The notes beneath the pieces are model-generated. The model was not told the origin of the DNA. It saw nothing but the letters and a program-made list of their open reading frames with translations, and made no database searches. Below are positions 22,400 through 34,559 of a stretch of DNA of 64,000 nt, piece after piece; the first letter of the stretch is position 1; each line of letters begins with the position of its first letter. This DNA is from Maratus speciosus (taxonomy: Eukaryota > Arthropoda > Arachnida > Araneae > Salticidae). The stretch spans positions 195,240,559 through 195,304,558 of the forward strand of contig OZ010788.1 in assembly GCA_963932465.1 (NCBI GenBank), in the 5' to 3' direction. A program made the position numbers and the translations under genes.

Positions 22400-22850
22400 A
22401 AAAAAAAAAAAAAAAAAAAAAAAAAGAAAAGATAAAAACCATGAAATTTCGACGTGAACAACTTTGAAAAATTGTTTGTAATAGGTAAAAGCATATTTCA
22501 TCTTGGGGAAAAAAAAACACACCCACATATTTAAGTCTCTATACATACTTGCCACCAAGGGATTTCGATGCGTAGGTTTACTGTCATATTTTCCTCTGTT
22601 TTTTCTCTGAAAATTTATGTCTGAAGAAGTAGCTTTTCCCCAATTTACCAAGAATTTTTCCGTTTTTAGTGCGTAGTATGTAATACATCATTTTAGCTTT
22701 TTTTTTTTTTTCTTCGGAGTTATTTTTTAAATTCCGATAGCCTGGTAAAAGTTATTGGAAATAATGTTTTGAAGAAACTTTCAGTAAATGTTTATTTTTA
22801 TAAAAACTAATATAATAAAACTTTGAGACATTTGTCAAAAGGCAGTTTGC
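22400..22850 (+). repeat. dispersed repeat family R1, copy 2
   Basis: Begins next to an A run of 26 interrupted once, then carries the R1 block order ('ttgtttgtaataggtaaaag', 'gtttactgtcatattttcc', 'atgtctgaagaagtagcttt', 'ataaaaactaatataataaa'). The 88-codon minus frame here is an artefact of the poly-A/T tract. Confidence 0.7.
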
Positions 22851-23299
22851 CATTTTCTTCATAACTGAAAGAAGGAATTAATTGTTTATTGAGTCTTCAA
22901 CTGTCCTCAAAAGGACTGACTGTTTTTAAAATTCAATAACGTGCAAATGGTCAAAGCTGTTAAAAGAAATTCTTGCAGGAGAGAAATGTATGATTTCAGG
23001 AGTTTTTTGTACTGTGATTCTCCGTTTTAGTTTCAAATATGAGCGATAGATAGCGTTGCAAGCAGTAGGCGCTGAATCGAGGCAGAAATAGTGGGATGGC
23101 AGCAATGGTGCCAATGAAGAAGGTCAAACGTATGGAGTGGGTTATATTCGTCGATAAAATTTTGTTCTTAGTGTTCCGATTATGAACTTTGTCCGCATGA
23201 TTGTGTATAATATTATTTTTGAATCCGAATCTGCCATCAATGATTATCCAAATGATACCGACTGTGTTCAAAATCAGGCCCTGAAAACAAGATTATATA

Positions 23300-24914
23300 C
23301 AGTGGCGGTCAAAAGTTTCCGACCAGTTAGTTTTTTTGATTTGTTTGGCAGAACGTTTTAGCGAAGAAGAAATTCAATTACTCCAAAAGTTAGGAATAAG
23401 CAAATTACTTCTGATCACGTGATCATTTTGATTGGTTACTTAAGATACTTGATGCAAAAGGGAGGAATTAAAAATTCGCGTGTGCAAAAGTTTCCGGCCA
23501 TTCGTCATTCATGGTGTTTTTGCTATCGCTAAAGTGTTTTTTTGGCAAAGTTAGTTAATTAATCAAGGTGAATAATGTAATTAAATTCAAAAATGAAAAG
23601 TTTAACAATTTATTGTTCCTAAATGAGTGATTTGTTTGTCGCTAAAGGGACAATCCGCTCGTGAGATTGCGGCAAAGCTGTCGATCGAAAAATTTGCTGT
23701 AAACGATATTTAAAAAAATATATAAAGATGGTCATGTCCTTCGGAACTTGCCACGGTCCGGGGGGACTCCGGAAAACGACTATTCTTGTGGATAGAATTA
23801 TCAGAAGAAAAGCAGTTGATGACCCGCGTAAAAATGCCGCTGCAATTCCACGCCATTTATGGTGTTAAAAGTGATTTATGGTGTTATGGTTACTGCTGAA
23901 ACAAGTCTATCTACAGTGTCAAGATGCTTATGTGACGTAGAAATTTATGGAACAGTCGGTGTTAGAAAATCTTTCATAAGTAAAAAAATTCAGAGGGCCC
24001 GACTGGCGTTTGCCACGGAATACAAAGACTGGACAAGTGAAAACTGGAAAAAAGTAGTACTTTCAGATGAATCGACGTTCAATCTTTTTGTGAGTGATAA
24101 AAAACATTACAACCGACGACCTAAAAACAAAAGATAAGGTGCGAGATATATTATTTCTACAATGAAGCACGGCGGAGGACGTGTTATGCTGTGGGGAGCA
24201 TTTTCTGGAAAATGCGCTTGTCCGTTATTTGAAATCCACGGCAAGATGAATAGTGCAATGCATAAGGATATCTTGCAAGATCCTTTGCTGCCTTATTGGA
24301 GGAAAAATTGTGGTCGCAACTATTTGTTTCATCATGATAACGATCAAAAACATACATCAAAGCTCGTCAAACAGTGGCTTTCGCACAAATAAACTTCGCT
24401 TTTGAAATGGAAAGTTCAATCATCCGATCTGGATGTAATAGAAAATCTTTGAAACTAACTTGAAAACTTGTTTGGAATTATAAATATTCCAATTTAGCAA
24501 CATTTTCACAAAAATTGCAAGAACCGTGGACAAAACTTAACACTGATGATCTACAACTATTCATTGAATCGATGCCACGTTGCTGCGCCGCAGTACTTAT
24601 TGTATGTACTTATGCTAAATGTATGAATACAAAATACTAATAGTAAATGTTGTTGATCACTGTTATTTTCTTTTCTAACACCATTTTTTTCCAAACTTGC
24701 CAAGGTGGCCGGAAACTTTTGAGAACATGCGTTTTCTTTTGAAATTAATTTTGTCAATTAAATTTATTAATATTTAATTTTTATTCCATAAATAAGTTCT
24801 TAACTGTTATGTCAATAATGTGTATAAGTATCACTTTGAAATTCCTCTCCATATGGGTATACTTACAAATTAACCAAAAAATTTATGCTAGCCGGAAACT
24901 TTTGACCGCCACTG
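23300..24914 (+). mobile_element. decayed Tc1-like transposon (IR/DR type)
   Basis: Left end CAGTGGCGGTCAAAAGTTTC; the right end on the minus strand is the same 20 bases, then CGGCTAG against CGACCAG. An inner copy of the motif ('gcaaaagtttccggccatt' at about 23484-23503; complement 'ggccggaaacttttgaga' at 24706-24724) gives an IR/DR layout like the element at 9869. The left flank is TA (23298-23299) but the right flank is CA, so one copy of the target duplication has mutated. Confidence 0.88.
23635..24640 (+). pseudogene. Tc1-like transposase pseudogene
   Basis: Readable only in pieces across frames. 'LKGQSAREIAAKLSI' near 23642 is the first HTH. 23859-24137 contains 'KKIQRARLAFATEYKDWTSE' and the first catalytic block 'VVLSDESTFNLF'. 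24162-24392 contains 'MKHGGGRVMLWGAFS' and 'FHHDNDQKHTSKLV'. After a stop, 'SSDLDVIENL' near 24430 gives the third catalytic residue. 'FIESMPRCCAAV' near 24565 is the C-terminus. Several frameshifts and stops make it inactive. It belongs to a different Tc1 lineage from 10213-11241, because its termini share no sequence with that element. Confidence 0.85.
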
Positions 24915-25165
24915 CAAGTGAATGAGACCCACTCCATACGTTTGATCCCCGTTTTTTTGCATCATTGCTGCCATTCCACTATTTCTGCCTCTATTCTCGA
25001 GCCTACTGCTTTCAACGCTATCTATCGCTCATATTTGCAACTAAAACCGAGAGTCACAGTAAAAAAAGTCCTGACATCATACATTACTCTCCTGCAAGAA
25101 TTTCTGTAATAGCTGCCACCGTTTGCAAGTGCAAGTTATTGAATTCTAAAATCAGTCAGTCAATT

Positions 25166-25628
25166 TTAGAAGTCGCGGTACAACCCTGCACGATATTAAT
25201 TTCAACAAAAAATAAGTTGGATCTGAAATAACGTAAGTCTAAGAAATAGTAATTAGTATAAAAACAAAATAGCGTCCACAATAATCGAAGATAATCTTTT
25301 CTATCACACAGAACATTATTAAATCTAAGACTATATTTTAAGGAGCAATGATCAACTAATTTTCTTCAGCTTATTTCGCAAATTTTTTTTAAAAATCAGA
25401 ATAATATCTACAATGGAAATAAAATTATAGGTCATATTTTATAGTTATACCAAAAACTAATTTTTTTTTTTATAAAATAAAGCAATAAGTAAATGAATGT
25501 TTTTATTGTATTAATAATTGTATAATGTAATCTAAAGCAATACAAATAAACAGAAAGCCGTTTCTTTGTTCGGGAAATTTCTTTAGTGGTAGTTAAAAAC
25601 AGACCCGAAGGCGGCGGCACAGGCAATC
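25166..25628. other. AT-rich stretch, nothing recognised
   Basis: No gene. Fragments may be R1-related ('aaaacaaaatagcgtccaca'). Confidence 0.4.
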
Positions 25629-25962
25629 AATCACCTCATCGAGTTGACGGCAGAAATTCCAGGATTAGTTAAAACTTAATTCAGATATTTGAAACAGATC
25701 TACCAATACATATCTTGGGGGAAAACACCTTCAAGCCTGATTTTAATCGTTAACTGGTTGGTTTTCCACTGTGTTTTCCTTCTCCCAGTCCTCCATGTTT
25801 TCATACCTTTAGTTGCAGGAAAACACAATGTTATACCTACGAGTCAACCACTAAAATCGGATCTGCAGGTGGTATGCACAAAGATATCACGTGGCAGCCC
25901 AGTTGCATTTTAATATGCTAATCGAGTTCCGTCTAATCATGGAATTTCAGCCGCCACCCGGT
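25629..25962. repeat. foldback MITE-like repeat, copy 2
   Basis: Diverged relative of 2561-2909 in the same orientation: 'tcgagttgacggcagaaatt' at the left, 'ggaatttcagccgccacc' at the right, and the shared 'gttgcattttaatatgc' and 'aaaacacaatg' blocks inside. Both arms remain pairable. Confidence 0.7.
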
Positions 25963-26629
25963 ATAAAACTTAATATTAAAATATTTTATAGATCTTTAGA
26001 TAATTCGTTTTATTTGAAATTAGTTTTTCAACACAAAATGATGTAAATATTTTTTCCCTCTATTTAGAAATCATTTTAAGTAAGTCGAATAGTCATTCTA
26101 CTTACACTCTTTATTTAAGGGTGTTCTCAAATCCAAAAGGGCAACTTTCTCACATAAGTTTTAATTTATTTTTGTTCGGAAATGCATGAAACTAGCAAGT
26201 GTTGCTGTTCAGAAACTATGTAATTGAGCTATTTTTTTCCGTTTTTTTGCAAACGCAATAGATCTTTCAAAAATAGTGTCAAAGTTGATGTTTTGAACCG
26301 AAGTTCCCGAAGAAAGCAGAAAAGCCAGTCCGTGAAGGGCGAAAATCGTGTTTGTCACGTGGTCAAAATCGCTTATAACTCAATAGGTAATTAATTGATC
26401 AAAAATGGAAAAAACAGTTCGATTCCAAATCGCTTCCATGGCCAGGCTTTCCAATTTTATATCTTTCCGCTAAAAAAGGAATTTGTAAATGTGTCAAAAC
26501 GTTTTACACTTGTTGAGCAGAGCAGTTAAGAACAGCCTTAACTCAACCTGATTTTTGTATGTAAAGATTGAATTTTGCATTCGATTTTTAACCCACTTCC
26601 TGAAATGCTAAAAGGATAAAAATTATGTA
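25963..26629. other. AT-rich stretch, nothing recognised
   Basis: No gene or element ends seen. Confidence 0.45.
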
Positions 26630-27720
26630 CAGTTGTGGGAAAAAAAGTAAACACCCTGTACTAACACTGCAGCTAATTATAATAGAAGAAAATTACAGGT
26701 ACCAAACGATTATAAATAAAGTCTACTTTTAAATTACGTATATAAAATTTGCTTAGGAGCCACCTGCAAATCAACATCCGACCAAAATTTGTTTTTTTTC
26801 AATGTCAACACCCAATTTTGACAATATATTTTAAATCTTCGGTTCAAACTGCCTAAAAACGAAATTTCAAGTCATTTGGATGAGAAGTTTTTGATTTATA
26901 AACGTTCAAAATTTTGAGCTTCTAAAGTTAAATTACATTTTCATATTTTTATTAATATCTCTTGAAATTATAATCCTAAAGTGGTAATTTTTTATGAGGT
27001 TATAATACTGAAAAACCTAAACATAAATATGTTAATTTGTAATTTTAAAAATATTATTAATATTTGAAAAAAATATGAATTGCAACCTACAATTTTTTTG
27101 ATAGATTTATATTTATTATGTCCTGCTTTATGAAAATTCTCAATTTCAAATTTTTCTTCCAAGTAGTTTTCGAATAATCATTAAAAAAATGTCAAAACGA
27201 TGGTTTAAGGGGCCGACTATGATATGCAGAAAACCATAAGTTGAAAAAAAAATATGTTTCATTCATTTTATTGAAACATTTGGGCTGGCAATAGTCGAAA
27301 CATATTATGATAGTGAAATGGTCATATTGGTAAGAAATAATACATTAGAAGAAGTGACATAGTCATTTTGTAGCATTTCAACAATCAAGTTCCGAACTTC
27401 AATTTGGATACAGCCACTAAAATAGGCTCATTTTAAAATGATTTCTCTGAAACTAATCGTGTTACGAATTTCATGAAAATTTGTTTTTAGGCTAATTGAG
27501 GGGTGTAGAATTTATTTGTGGTGTCAAACTTGGATATTGCTAGCGAAAAAAAAATAAAGTTTGGGTTCGTTTTAACATGTAAATGGCCTCCTAAGCAAAT
27601 TTTATATACATCATTTAAAAGTAGTCTTTATTTCCAATCGTTTGGTACCAGTAACTTTCTTCTAAAATAATTTGTTGCCGGGTTAGTAGGGGCGTTTACT
27701 TTTTTTTCTTTCGACGACTG
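26630..27720. mobile_element. TA-flanked long-TIR element, copy 2
   Basis: Same family as 3693-4733. TA at 26628-26629 and 27721-27722; left end CAGTTGTGGGAAAAAAAGTA, right end the complement of CAGTCGTCGAAAGAAAAAAA. The central sequence is in reverse orientation relative to copy 1 (for example 'ccaagtagttttcgaa' here against 'gaaaactacttgg' there). No coding frame. Confidence 0.75.
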
Positions 27721-27722
27721 TA

Positions 27723-28486
27723 CAAAGGTGTGTTTCCGATGACATACAACATTTTAATATTTTAAAAACTCAATTCTAAATTATTCATTAATTTTAATTC
27801 ATTTTTCAATTTGGGCGGCGCAGGTGATAAATCTCCAAACATTCTCCGTAACTCGCTCAATTGTATAGGAGTTGAAAATAACAATGCATTTTATAATGCG
27901 CCAATAAATGCTCACCAAAATATGCCAAATCGCTAGGAAACTGCAACAATGAAAAATTTTCAACGTAAAAAGTAGAAATAAACTATGAATAAAAATGAAA
28001 ATATAATGTTAAAAAAAAATTATATATACGCTTTTATCAAATAATAGTTTAATATTAGTAAATTTACGATTATAAGTTGAGAAATTAATTTAGAAATTCT
28101 AAAAAGATAGTTTAAATAATGTTTAATTTTTTTTGTCTTTTCTGTTTTAAAGAAACAGAGCAAAAACTTATGCATTTTTTAATAAAATCATTTCCTTGTA
28201 CTTTCTACCGAACTTTAAAAAAGAAGCGAATTTTTCATAATCGTGTTTGGTACTTACGTAAAATTAATGTATTGTAACGGAAATTTTTGGGAAAAACCAT
28301 GAATTGCAGCCAAAAAATTAGGCGTAATTTTCAAGAGGAACATTGAATGCTTATAAAAGAGTGCTTCTTAAAAAAGTATTTTTACTTTTATACTTATTTA
28401 CCTTTCTGAACACATTATATAAAGAAAATATTGTAATCATGAAGTATGTGCGTGAGGTAGGGTGTGAACATGGTAGCTTCCAAACG
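27723..28486. other. AT-rich stretch, nothing recognised
   Basis: No gene or element ends seen. Confidence 0.45.
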
Positions 28487-29842
28487 GTAACCTCAGGTGG
28501 GGTAACTGGAACCACGAGGTAACTGGGCCATAGGCTATTTTATAAAAAAACGTTGAAGTTTTTTAAGTTTTAGCTTTTGTCAACATTCCACCCCTATCTC
28601 TACTTCTTAAAACAACGTGTGTCAACTCAATCACAACTCTGCCTTTGTTGTGATAGGTTGCCGAAAATTTAGGTTTCTTTTTTTAAAAACAACATCCATT
28701 TGGTTGAACCTCCTCGGCTTTTTATTAAAATACGCGGTAAGTACTTTTATTAAACAATTTTTTTATTTAAAGATTAGGCACATAAATACATTAATATTAT
28801 TAGGTATCTATAGATATTTAATTCATGTTTAAAATGTAAGGCCGGTGTTAAAGTTACCCCATAATTTTTTCAAGAATGGGGTAACTGGGACATGTATCAG
28901 GGGTAACTGGACCATATAAGATCCAGTTACCCCAACAGTTATAAATATTTTTTTGAGTTTCTCTTACTACGAGAAAGTAATTTCTCCACTGTTTTTTTTT
29001 TGCTTGCAATAAAGAAAATTACATAATATCTTATTAAAATTACATAATAAAAATTTTAAAAAGCATGTTGGGGGTATCATACCAAATTTCTTAAGTGTGA
29101 TAGCTATAGCTCGAAATTTTACGATACAGATGAAGAGGCGTACAACGAAAACGAATAAAAAATAGTTCTGTTCGATATAAAAATATGGGTACATTCTCCG
29201 CAGGTTTATTGGACATATCGAATCGTATCGGGAAGTTCCATTGTAGTAGAAACTTAAGTATTTACGTAGTCGTTTGTTCATAGATTTATCTTGTTATTTT
29301 CCCCTTAAAATACCCCTGTAACTTTTATACTTATTACCTATACTAAAGTACATAAGTACTTACTTAATTTTTTATTTTTTATTTTTTTTTGTAAAATAAA
29401 TCTAATATTTTCACTTTTAGTGCTATTTTTAGACACTATAACAGTTTCCCTTACAACGCCTTTTAGTTGATATATAATGTAGATGATCTGCCTGGTTTAA
29501 TTTTTTTTTAGTTGTTTACACTTTTTTAAACAGGACCTGACACCCAATATTAAAAAAAAAGAAAAAAAAAACGCGTGTGGAACATAGATCCTCCTGGTCC
29601 ACTTGCCCCATTTTTATGGGTCATCTAGACCCATGAGGTAAAAATGGTGAAATATATGTATATATTTATTTTTATATATTAAAATGTAATTTTGAACATT
29701 TCTGTCTGATAGAGGGAACCTAACTGAACACATTTACAAAAGTTCAGACTTTAACTCAAATGAATATTAGCCTTTTGAAGCTGAATTGCCAGAATCTCCA
29801 TATTGTAAAATCATGGCCCAGCTGCCCTCCGTAACCTTACTT
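28487..29842. mobile_element. putative DNA element with GGGTAACTGG subterminal repeats
   Basis: The left part has repeated 'ggggtaactgg' / 'gaggtaactgggccata' motifs (28490-28535). The middle has 'atggggtaactgggacat', 'ggggtaactggaccat' and the inverted 'tccagttacccc' (28875-28935). The right part has 'tggtccacttgcccca' (29597) and 'atggcccagctgccctccgt' (29813), the last pairing with the left end. Clusters of such motifs near both ends resemble subterminal repeats of a DNA transposon. No transposase frame and no certain target duplication, so the boundaries are approximate. Confidence 0.45.
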
Positions 29843-30179
29843 CTTTTTAAGTTACTGTTTGGTGAATGTATTACATACAGACCATTGTTGAAAGAACTAT
29901 ACACATTTTCGCACAAATTAGTCGACGGATTAGATATCTAAACCATGTTCAAACAATTTTGCCACCGATTCAATAGAATAATCAGTAAAGTACCAATGGT
30001 ACCTAGTTATGAGAAGGAAATTCCAGTCTTCGAATCCAGCTGATTCCACTGGGTCAGAAACCTAACTCAATCGACAGTATTCTATGAAACGTTCGGGAAG
30101 TTGGGTGGAGTCAATTAATTCAGATTTTTTTTCGGTGGATGGAAGATAGGGAAATAAAGAAAAGAAAAGAAAAGTAAAA
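29843..30179. other. unassigned spacer ending in a poly-A tract
   Basis: No gene. An A run of about 23 (30177-30199) begins the next repeat. Confidence 0.45.
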
Positions 30180-30610
30180 AAAAAAAAAAAAAAAAAAAAC
30201 CGATATTTCAATACAAAATATATAAATATCTTAAAAAAATAGTTTGTAATAGCTAAAAGAAAGAAAGGAAAATCAATATATTTATTTATATGCTTGCCAC
30301 TAAGAGACTTTGAAGCGTTTATTGCCGTAATTTGCTCTGTTTTATTTATTTTTTTTTTTCCTGAAAAGTTATGTTTGAAGAAGTATTTTTTGTATTTAGT
30401 TGGTATCATTATATAGTTTGTATCATTATATTTATTTGGTACCAATATATCAATTTTTAAACTTATGTTTTCTCCTCAGTGTTATTATTTGTTTAACTTC
30501 AATAGCGTAGCACAACTTGATGGAAATAATGTTCTGAAGAAACCGATAGTAAATATTTGGTTTTTGTAAAAGCCGATATAATAAAACTTTGAGACATCCA
30601 TCAATTTTTA
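30180..30610 (+). repeat. dispersed repeat family R1, copy 3
   Basis: Same block order as copy 1: 'tagtttgtaatagctaaaag', 'atgtttgaagaagta', then 'gccgatataataaaactttg'. The following 30611-31050 is AT-rich and partly matches sequence downstream of copy 1. Confidence 0.65.
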
Positions 30611-31053
30611 TTTTTCTATTTCATGGTATTTGCTTTTACATAACGAATAAATCACTACAACAAAAAACAGGAATTAATTTGTTTATAAAGGCAATAACTC
30701 TATAATCACTTGCTGGAGATTAATTTTAATGTACAATTACTTTGATCTGAAACGATAAAAGCCTAATAAATATTAATTTATATTAAAACAAAATAGCTTC
30801 AAAATTTATGAATGATAATTTTTTATCCTGCAAAAACTAAGTAGCTACATTTTCCAGAGCAATAATTAAATTATATGCCCTTACGCTAATTTTGTAATTC
30901 TTTTTTAAAGGGAACGCAGTAGGTATCGTTTAAATTTGTTTAAAAAAAGTTTTTGGAGTCTTTTTTTATGTTGTTTGATTAAATGTTAAAAATAATTTAT
31001 ATTCGACTAGCAGTTCAAGAAATTCTAAAAATTTTTAACATTTAAAAAATATA

Positions 31054-31811
31054 GTATAACCTCGAAAATCCGGCGTCGTCGGGACTGAGACTAAGGCGGA
31101 TTTTTGAAGATTCCGGAATTCTGAAAGCATTAACAAAGTACTTTCGACATTCTTAATTGTGCCTTTATTCATAATTTAACTCGTAGCTAAGGAATATTTA
31201 TGTTAAAAAAAGAGAAAACTAAAAATGTTTTTAAAAACTTATTTTTATTGATATTTTCGATTTTAAATACCGTACATTAATTGTTATTTTCTATTTTAAA
31301 AAACGTACTTTAATTGATACTTTCTGTTTTAAAAAAATCTTATAAACTGTGAAGCCAATTTCCGAAATATCGTTGTCAATTTCATTTGCTTCAATCTTTT
31401 TTTTTTTTTTTTTTTTTTTTTTTACCATTTAAAAAAAAAAAATTTATTAGATTTTACAAGTGAAGAATATCGATTTCAGAAACATAGTCTTGTTTCTGTA
31501 AAACATATATTAAATTTCCAGTCAAATTTATGCATTTTTCCAGCGACATCTTTTCTTTTGCCGGCTCCATGTCCTCGTTCAATTCAGCTTCTACCAGCGT
31601 TATTGGCAGTTCTATTAAACATAGCCTCAGAGATCTTGCTGCCCGCTAAACCCTCGCTTTCGATCTCCAAAATTTTTAATTCATAAGCAATTGCTACCTT
31701 CCTTTTTCCGCAAAGTCGTAAGTGTAAAAGAAAAAAAAGGAAGGGGGGGGGGGGGTTGAAAAATGACTTTGATACCGGATTTTTGAATGCTGGATTTTCG
31801 AGATAACATTG
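31054..31811. mobile_element. pogo-like MITE
   Basis: TA flanks at 31052-31053 and 31812-31813. The left terminus has 'aacctcgaaaatccggcg' followed by 'gtcgggac'. The right terminus on the minus strand has 'tatctcgaaaatccagca'. 'ctcgaaaatccgg' with 'gtcgggac' is typical of pogo/Tigger termini. No transposase frame is left. A 25-base T run (31398-31422) and a 10-base G run (31744-31753) are internal. Confidence 0.7.
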
Positions 31812-32069
31812 TACTTTTAAATTTCTGCTATTCACTCATTTTTAAATATTTCATTTAATTTTTCCACTCAACACCACTAAACCAATAATAAACAAAATTA
31901 GGTGTTTTTAAATCAAGCACATAGTAAATTTAACAAAACATTTTTTATTTCTCTGGAGACTATAGAAAATTGCCAATTCTTTAAAATTTTAAGATTTCTC
32001 TCTATTCTTAAAAAAAAAAAAAAAAAAAAAAAAATGTAACTAATGGCTGTCACCGCCGCCGGTTTTGAA

Positions 32070-33204
32070 AGGTGTTTCTTCATTCATATTAAGAAAAATA
32101 TTGCATACAAAAATATGAAAATCGGTTGTATTATAGAGAAATGTTTGATAAACACGCTGATGCCGACAGTTTTCAAATCGAAGAATTATTTAAAGAGCTA
32201 TTTAATGTTAAAGTTGATCAAAATCGTTCCATTAAAAAAAGTTTTACAGGAGTAAAAACTATACATGGGAATTTAATCATTTTTAGATCATTTTATACAT
32301 TAGAAGTTCCCGGTGTGCAGACTGCATTTTTTTTTTTTAATCTGACTAAATTTTTTGAGGATTTATTTGCCTTTTAAATTCAAATTTTCTGCATTTTGTG
32401 ACATATTTTTTACATCTTTCAGAAAAGGGTATTATTTTAAATTGTTGCATTTTTTAAAACGGCGAAAAGAATAACATTTCCTTCATATTAAAAATTTATT
32501 TACACGTGACTATTATAAACGAAAAAAATTTTGAAGTTAGAATTAAATGATTAGGTATTAAAAGCAGAATACTGAAAATTACGTCATAAAAACTATATTT
32601 ACATGTGAATTTTAAAAGAGAAAGAAAATTGTAAAATAATAAAGTCATTAATATGCGTTAAATTCGTAAATGGAGGAAATTACGTCATATTTAAAATGGC
32701 TAAACAACAATATTGCCAAACAGTTTAAATTTAACAATATATTTGCGCGAGACATTTATTTCATATTTTGAGATAATCTTTTAAACTATTGTTGTGAATT
32801 TTAAGAAAGCGCAAATAATATTTCCTTTCTAACAACAAAAGTATTTTCACGTGAATATTAAAATGAGAAAGAAAACTTCGGTGAAAATTACTTCAGATTT
32901 GAAACGATACATTTAAAATGTCTCATTTAAAAGAACATTTTAATAGCGTTGTTAAAAAATACCGGGAGACAAATACTCTGTTTACTTAAGGAATTTTATA
33001 TTAGCTTATTTTGAAATGTTTCGCTGATCTGATTTAATCAAGGACGAAAATAGTCCGTTAACAGGGAGATCGCCACTGTTTTTTTTAAATTTTAATTCAG
33101 TCTTTCGAATTTTTTTAAAGCCGATCAAATTAGCCTGCTTTCAGAGTTTGCGGTGTTTGAACGGGGGTTGGCGAGTGTAGCTCGTAGGGGGCAGAGCCCC
33201 CTAG
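32070..33204 (+). mobile_element. Helitron-like element, copy 1
   Basis: The 3' end is diagnostic: GGGGGC-AGA-GCCCCC hairpin (33187-33201) ending in CTAG at 33201-33204, preceded by 'gaacgggggttggcgag' and 'gtagctcgtag'. Helitrons end in CTRR with a GC-rich hairpin just upstream and leave no target duplication. The body matches copy 2 (41130-42307) over its whole length with perhaps 15 percent divergence, including repeated 'ttacgtcat' and 'cacgtga' motifs. The 5' boundary is judged from where the two copies stop matching. Frames of 70 and 83 codons at 32043-32377 carry no Rep/helicase motif; non-autonomous. Confidence 0.78.
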
Positions 33205-33401
33205 TGATTAAAAAAACAACAACATTTATAGAACAGAAATTAATCCATAATCATTTTCCCCCACAAACATTTGAAAGCACCTACAAAAGAAGAAGAAAAA
33301 AGAAACAATAATAGAAAAAGGAAGGCTAGATCTTTATTTTCAATATTTTATAAAACACCTTTAGCAAATATATAGCAAATTAACACCTTGTAATAATATA
33401 C

Positions 33402-33790
33402 AAATTTTAATTGCTAAAAGGTATAAATTAAAACTTTAAAATTAGTTAAAATATGTTTATTCGACTGTTTACATGTTTGAACTCTACCCGAGTCATTTTC
33501 AAAACAAATAAATAAAAATATTCCAAAATTGCACGGTCTATGAAAGGCCATCGATCAATTATCCACGTATTCGTGGAACAAGTAAGTATGATAAAACAAC
33601 GCCATCATTCAATTATCCACGTATTCGTGGATAATTGAGTGATGGCGTTTTATAGACCGTGAAATTTTGGAATATTTTTATTTATTTGTTTTGAAAATGA
33701 CTCGGGTAGAGTTCAAACATGTAAACAATCGAATAAACATATTTTTACTAATTTTAAAGTTTTAATTTACACCTTTTAGCAATTAAAATT
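33402..33790. repeat. foldback with nested inner hairpin
   Basis: Outer arms of about 140 bp (33402-33545 and 33650-33790) pair closely, for example 'gactcgggtagagttcaaac' on the right with its complement on the left. The centre contains 'caattatccacgtattcgtg' twice, and the second copy forms a near-perfect hairpin at 33610-33658 with stem 'cgccatcattcaattatcca' and a loop of about 4 bases. No coding capacity. Confidence 0.85.
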
Positions 33791-34559
33791 AGTATACTTT
33801 TAGCATTTTCAATACACTGTAATGCAGAAAAATTAGAAAAACGCTTTTAAAGTTTTAACTCGTGTAAAATATTCCCCCTCGCATTAGAAAAGTGTCTTTT
33901 TTTAAAAAAAAAATGTCTCTGAGAATAATGAAAATACCGGTCTGATATTTCACACACGTACATTGGAAGGAAAATAACTTTGATTTAATGCATTAAAAGA
34001 AAAAAAATAGATATTTTGAACATATTTTAGGTACTGTATCCTCTTCAAATTAAAATAATTTCTGAAAAAAAAAATTGCATCATTTTATATTACATAGAAA
34101 AGTTATTTTAGTTATATTGAAATAATTAAAGGTCCAAAACAAAAAATGTCTGTAAAATAAAACACTAATTTAATAAATAATGATAATTATATAAATAAAT
34201 GCTATATTGTATTACTTTTGTTTAATATTGTCCTAACAATACAAATAAACTAAAAACTTTTCTTTTTGGAATAAATTTTAGAGTGGTTATATTGTTTAGA
34301 GTGGTTAGAATTATAAGGTTAAAATGTAAATATTCATTATAGTTTTCCATAATTCGACATATTTGAAAATAATTTTTCTACACAAAGTGATCTAGATAAA
34401 TAAGAGAAAAACAAGAAAGAAAAATCATGCGTCAAGCATAGATTATGAAACATTTTCTGAAACACCCATATTAATGCAACAAAACTTCCCCGTTTAATAA
34501 GTTGAACTATGATGTCTAATTGAAGCATTTGGAAACGCATAACTCCTTTGAAAATCTAA
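33791..34559. other. AT-rich stretch, nothing coding
   Basis: Possible scraps of R1-type sequence ('tgtctgtaaaataaaacac'). The 67-codon minus frame at 34337-34540 has no recognised motif. Confidence 0.4.

Larger units (their letters stand above)
22905..25165. repeat. R2 foldback split by a Tc1-like insertion
   Basis: The left arm (about 22912-23160) contains 'ggactgact', 'gcgttgcaagc' and 'tcaaacgtatggagtggg'. The right arm (24918-25165) is its inverted match: 'cccactccatacgtttga', 'gctttcaacgctatctatcg' and 'aaatcagtcagtc'. The Tc1-like element 23300-24914 lies in the loop. Without it the R2 repeat would be a foldback with about 250-bp arms and about 140 bp of loop. Confidence 0.7.

Noticed and set aside
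22385..22651. 88-codon minus frame with a poly-F tail
   Set aside because: Generated by a poly-A/T tract inside repeat R1.
28617..29281. 71- and 104-codon frames in the GGGTAACTGG element as a transposase
   Set aside because: No DDE or HTH motif; composition looks like translated AT-rich noise.
32043..32377. Frames of 70 and 83 codons as Helitron protein pieces
   Set aside because: No Rep HUH or helicase motifs, and frames are not conserved in copy 2.
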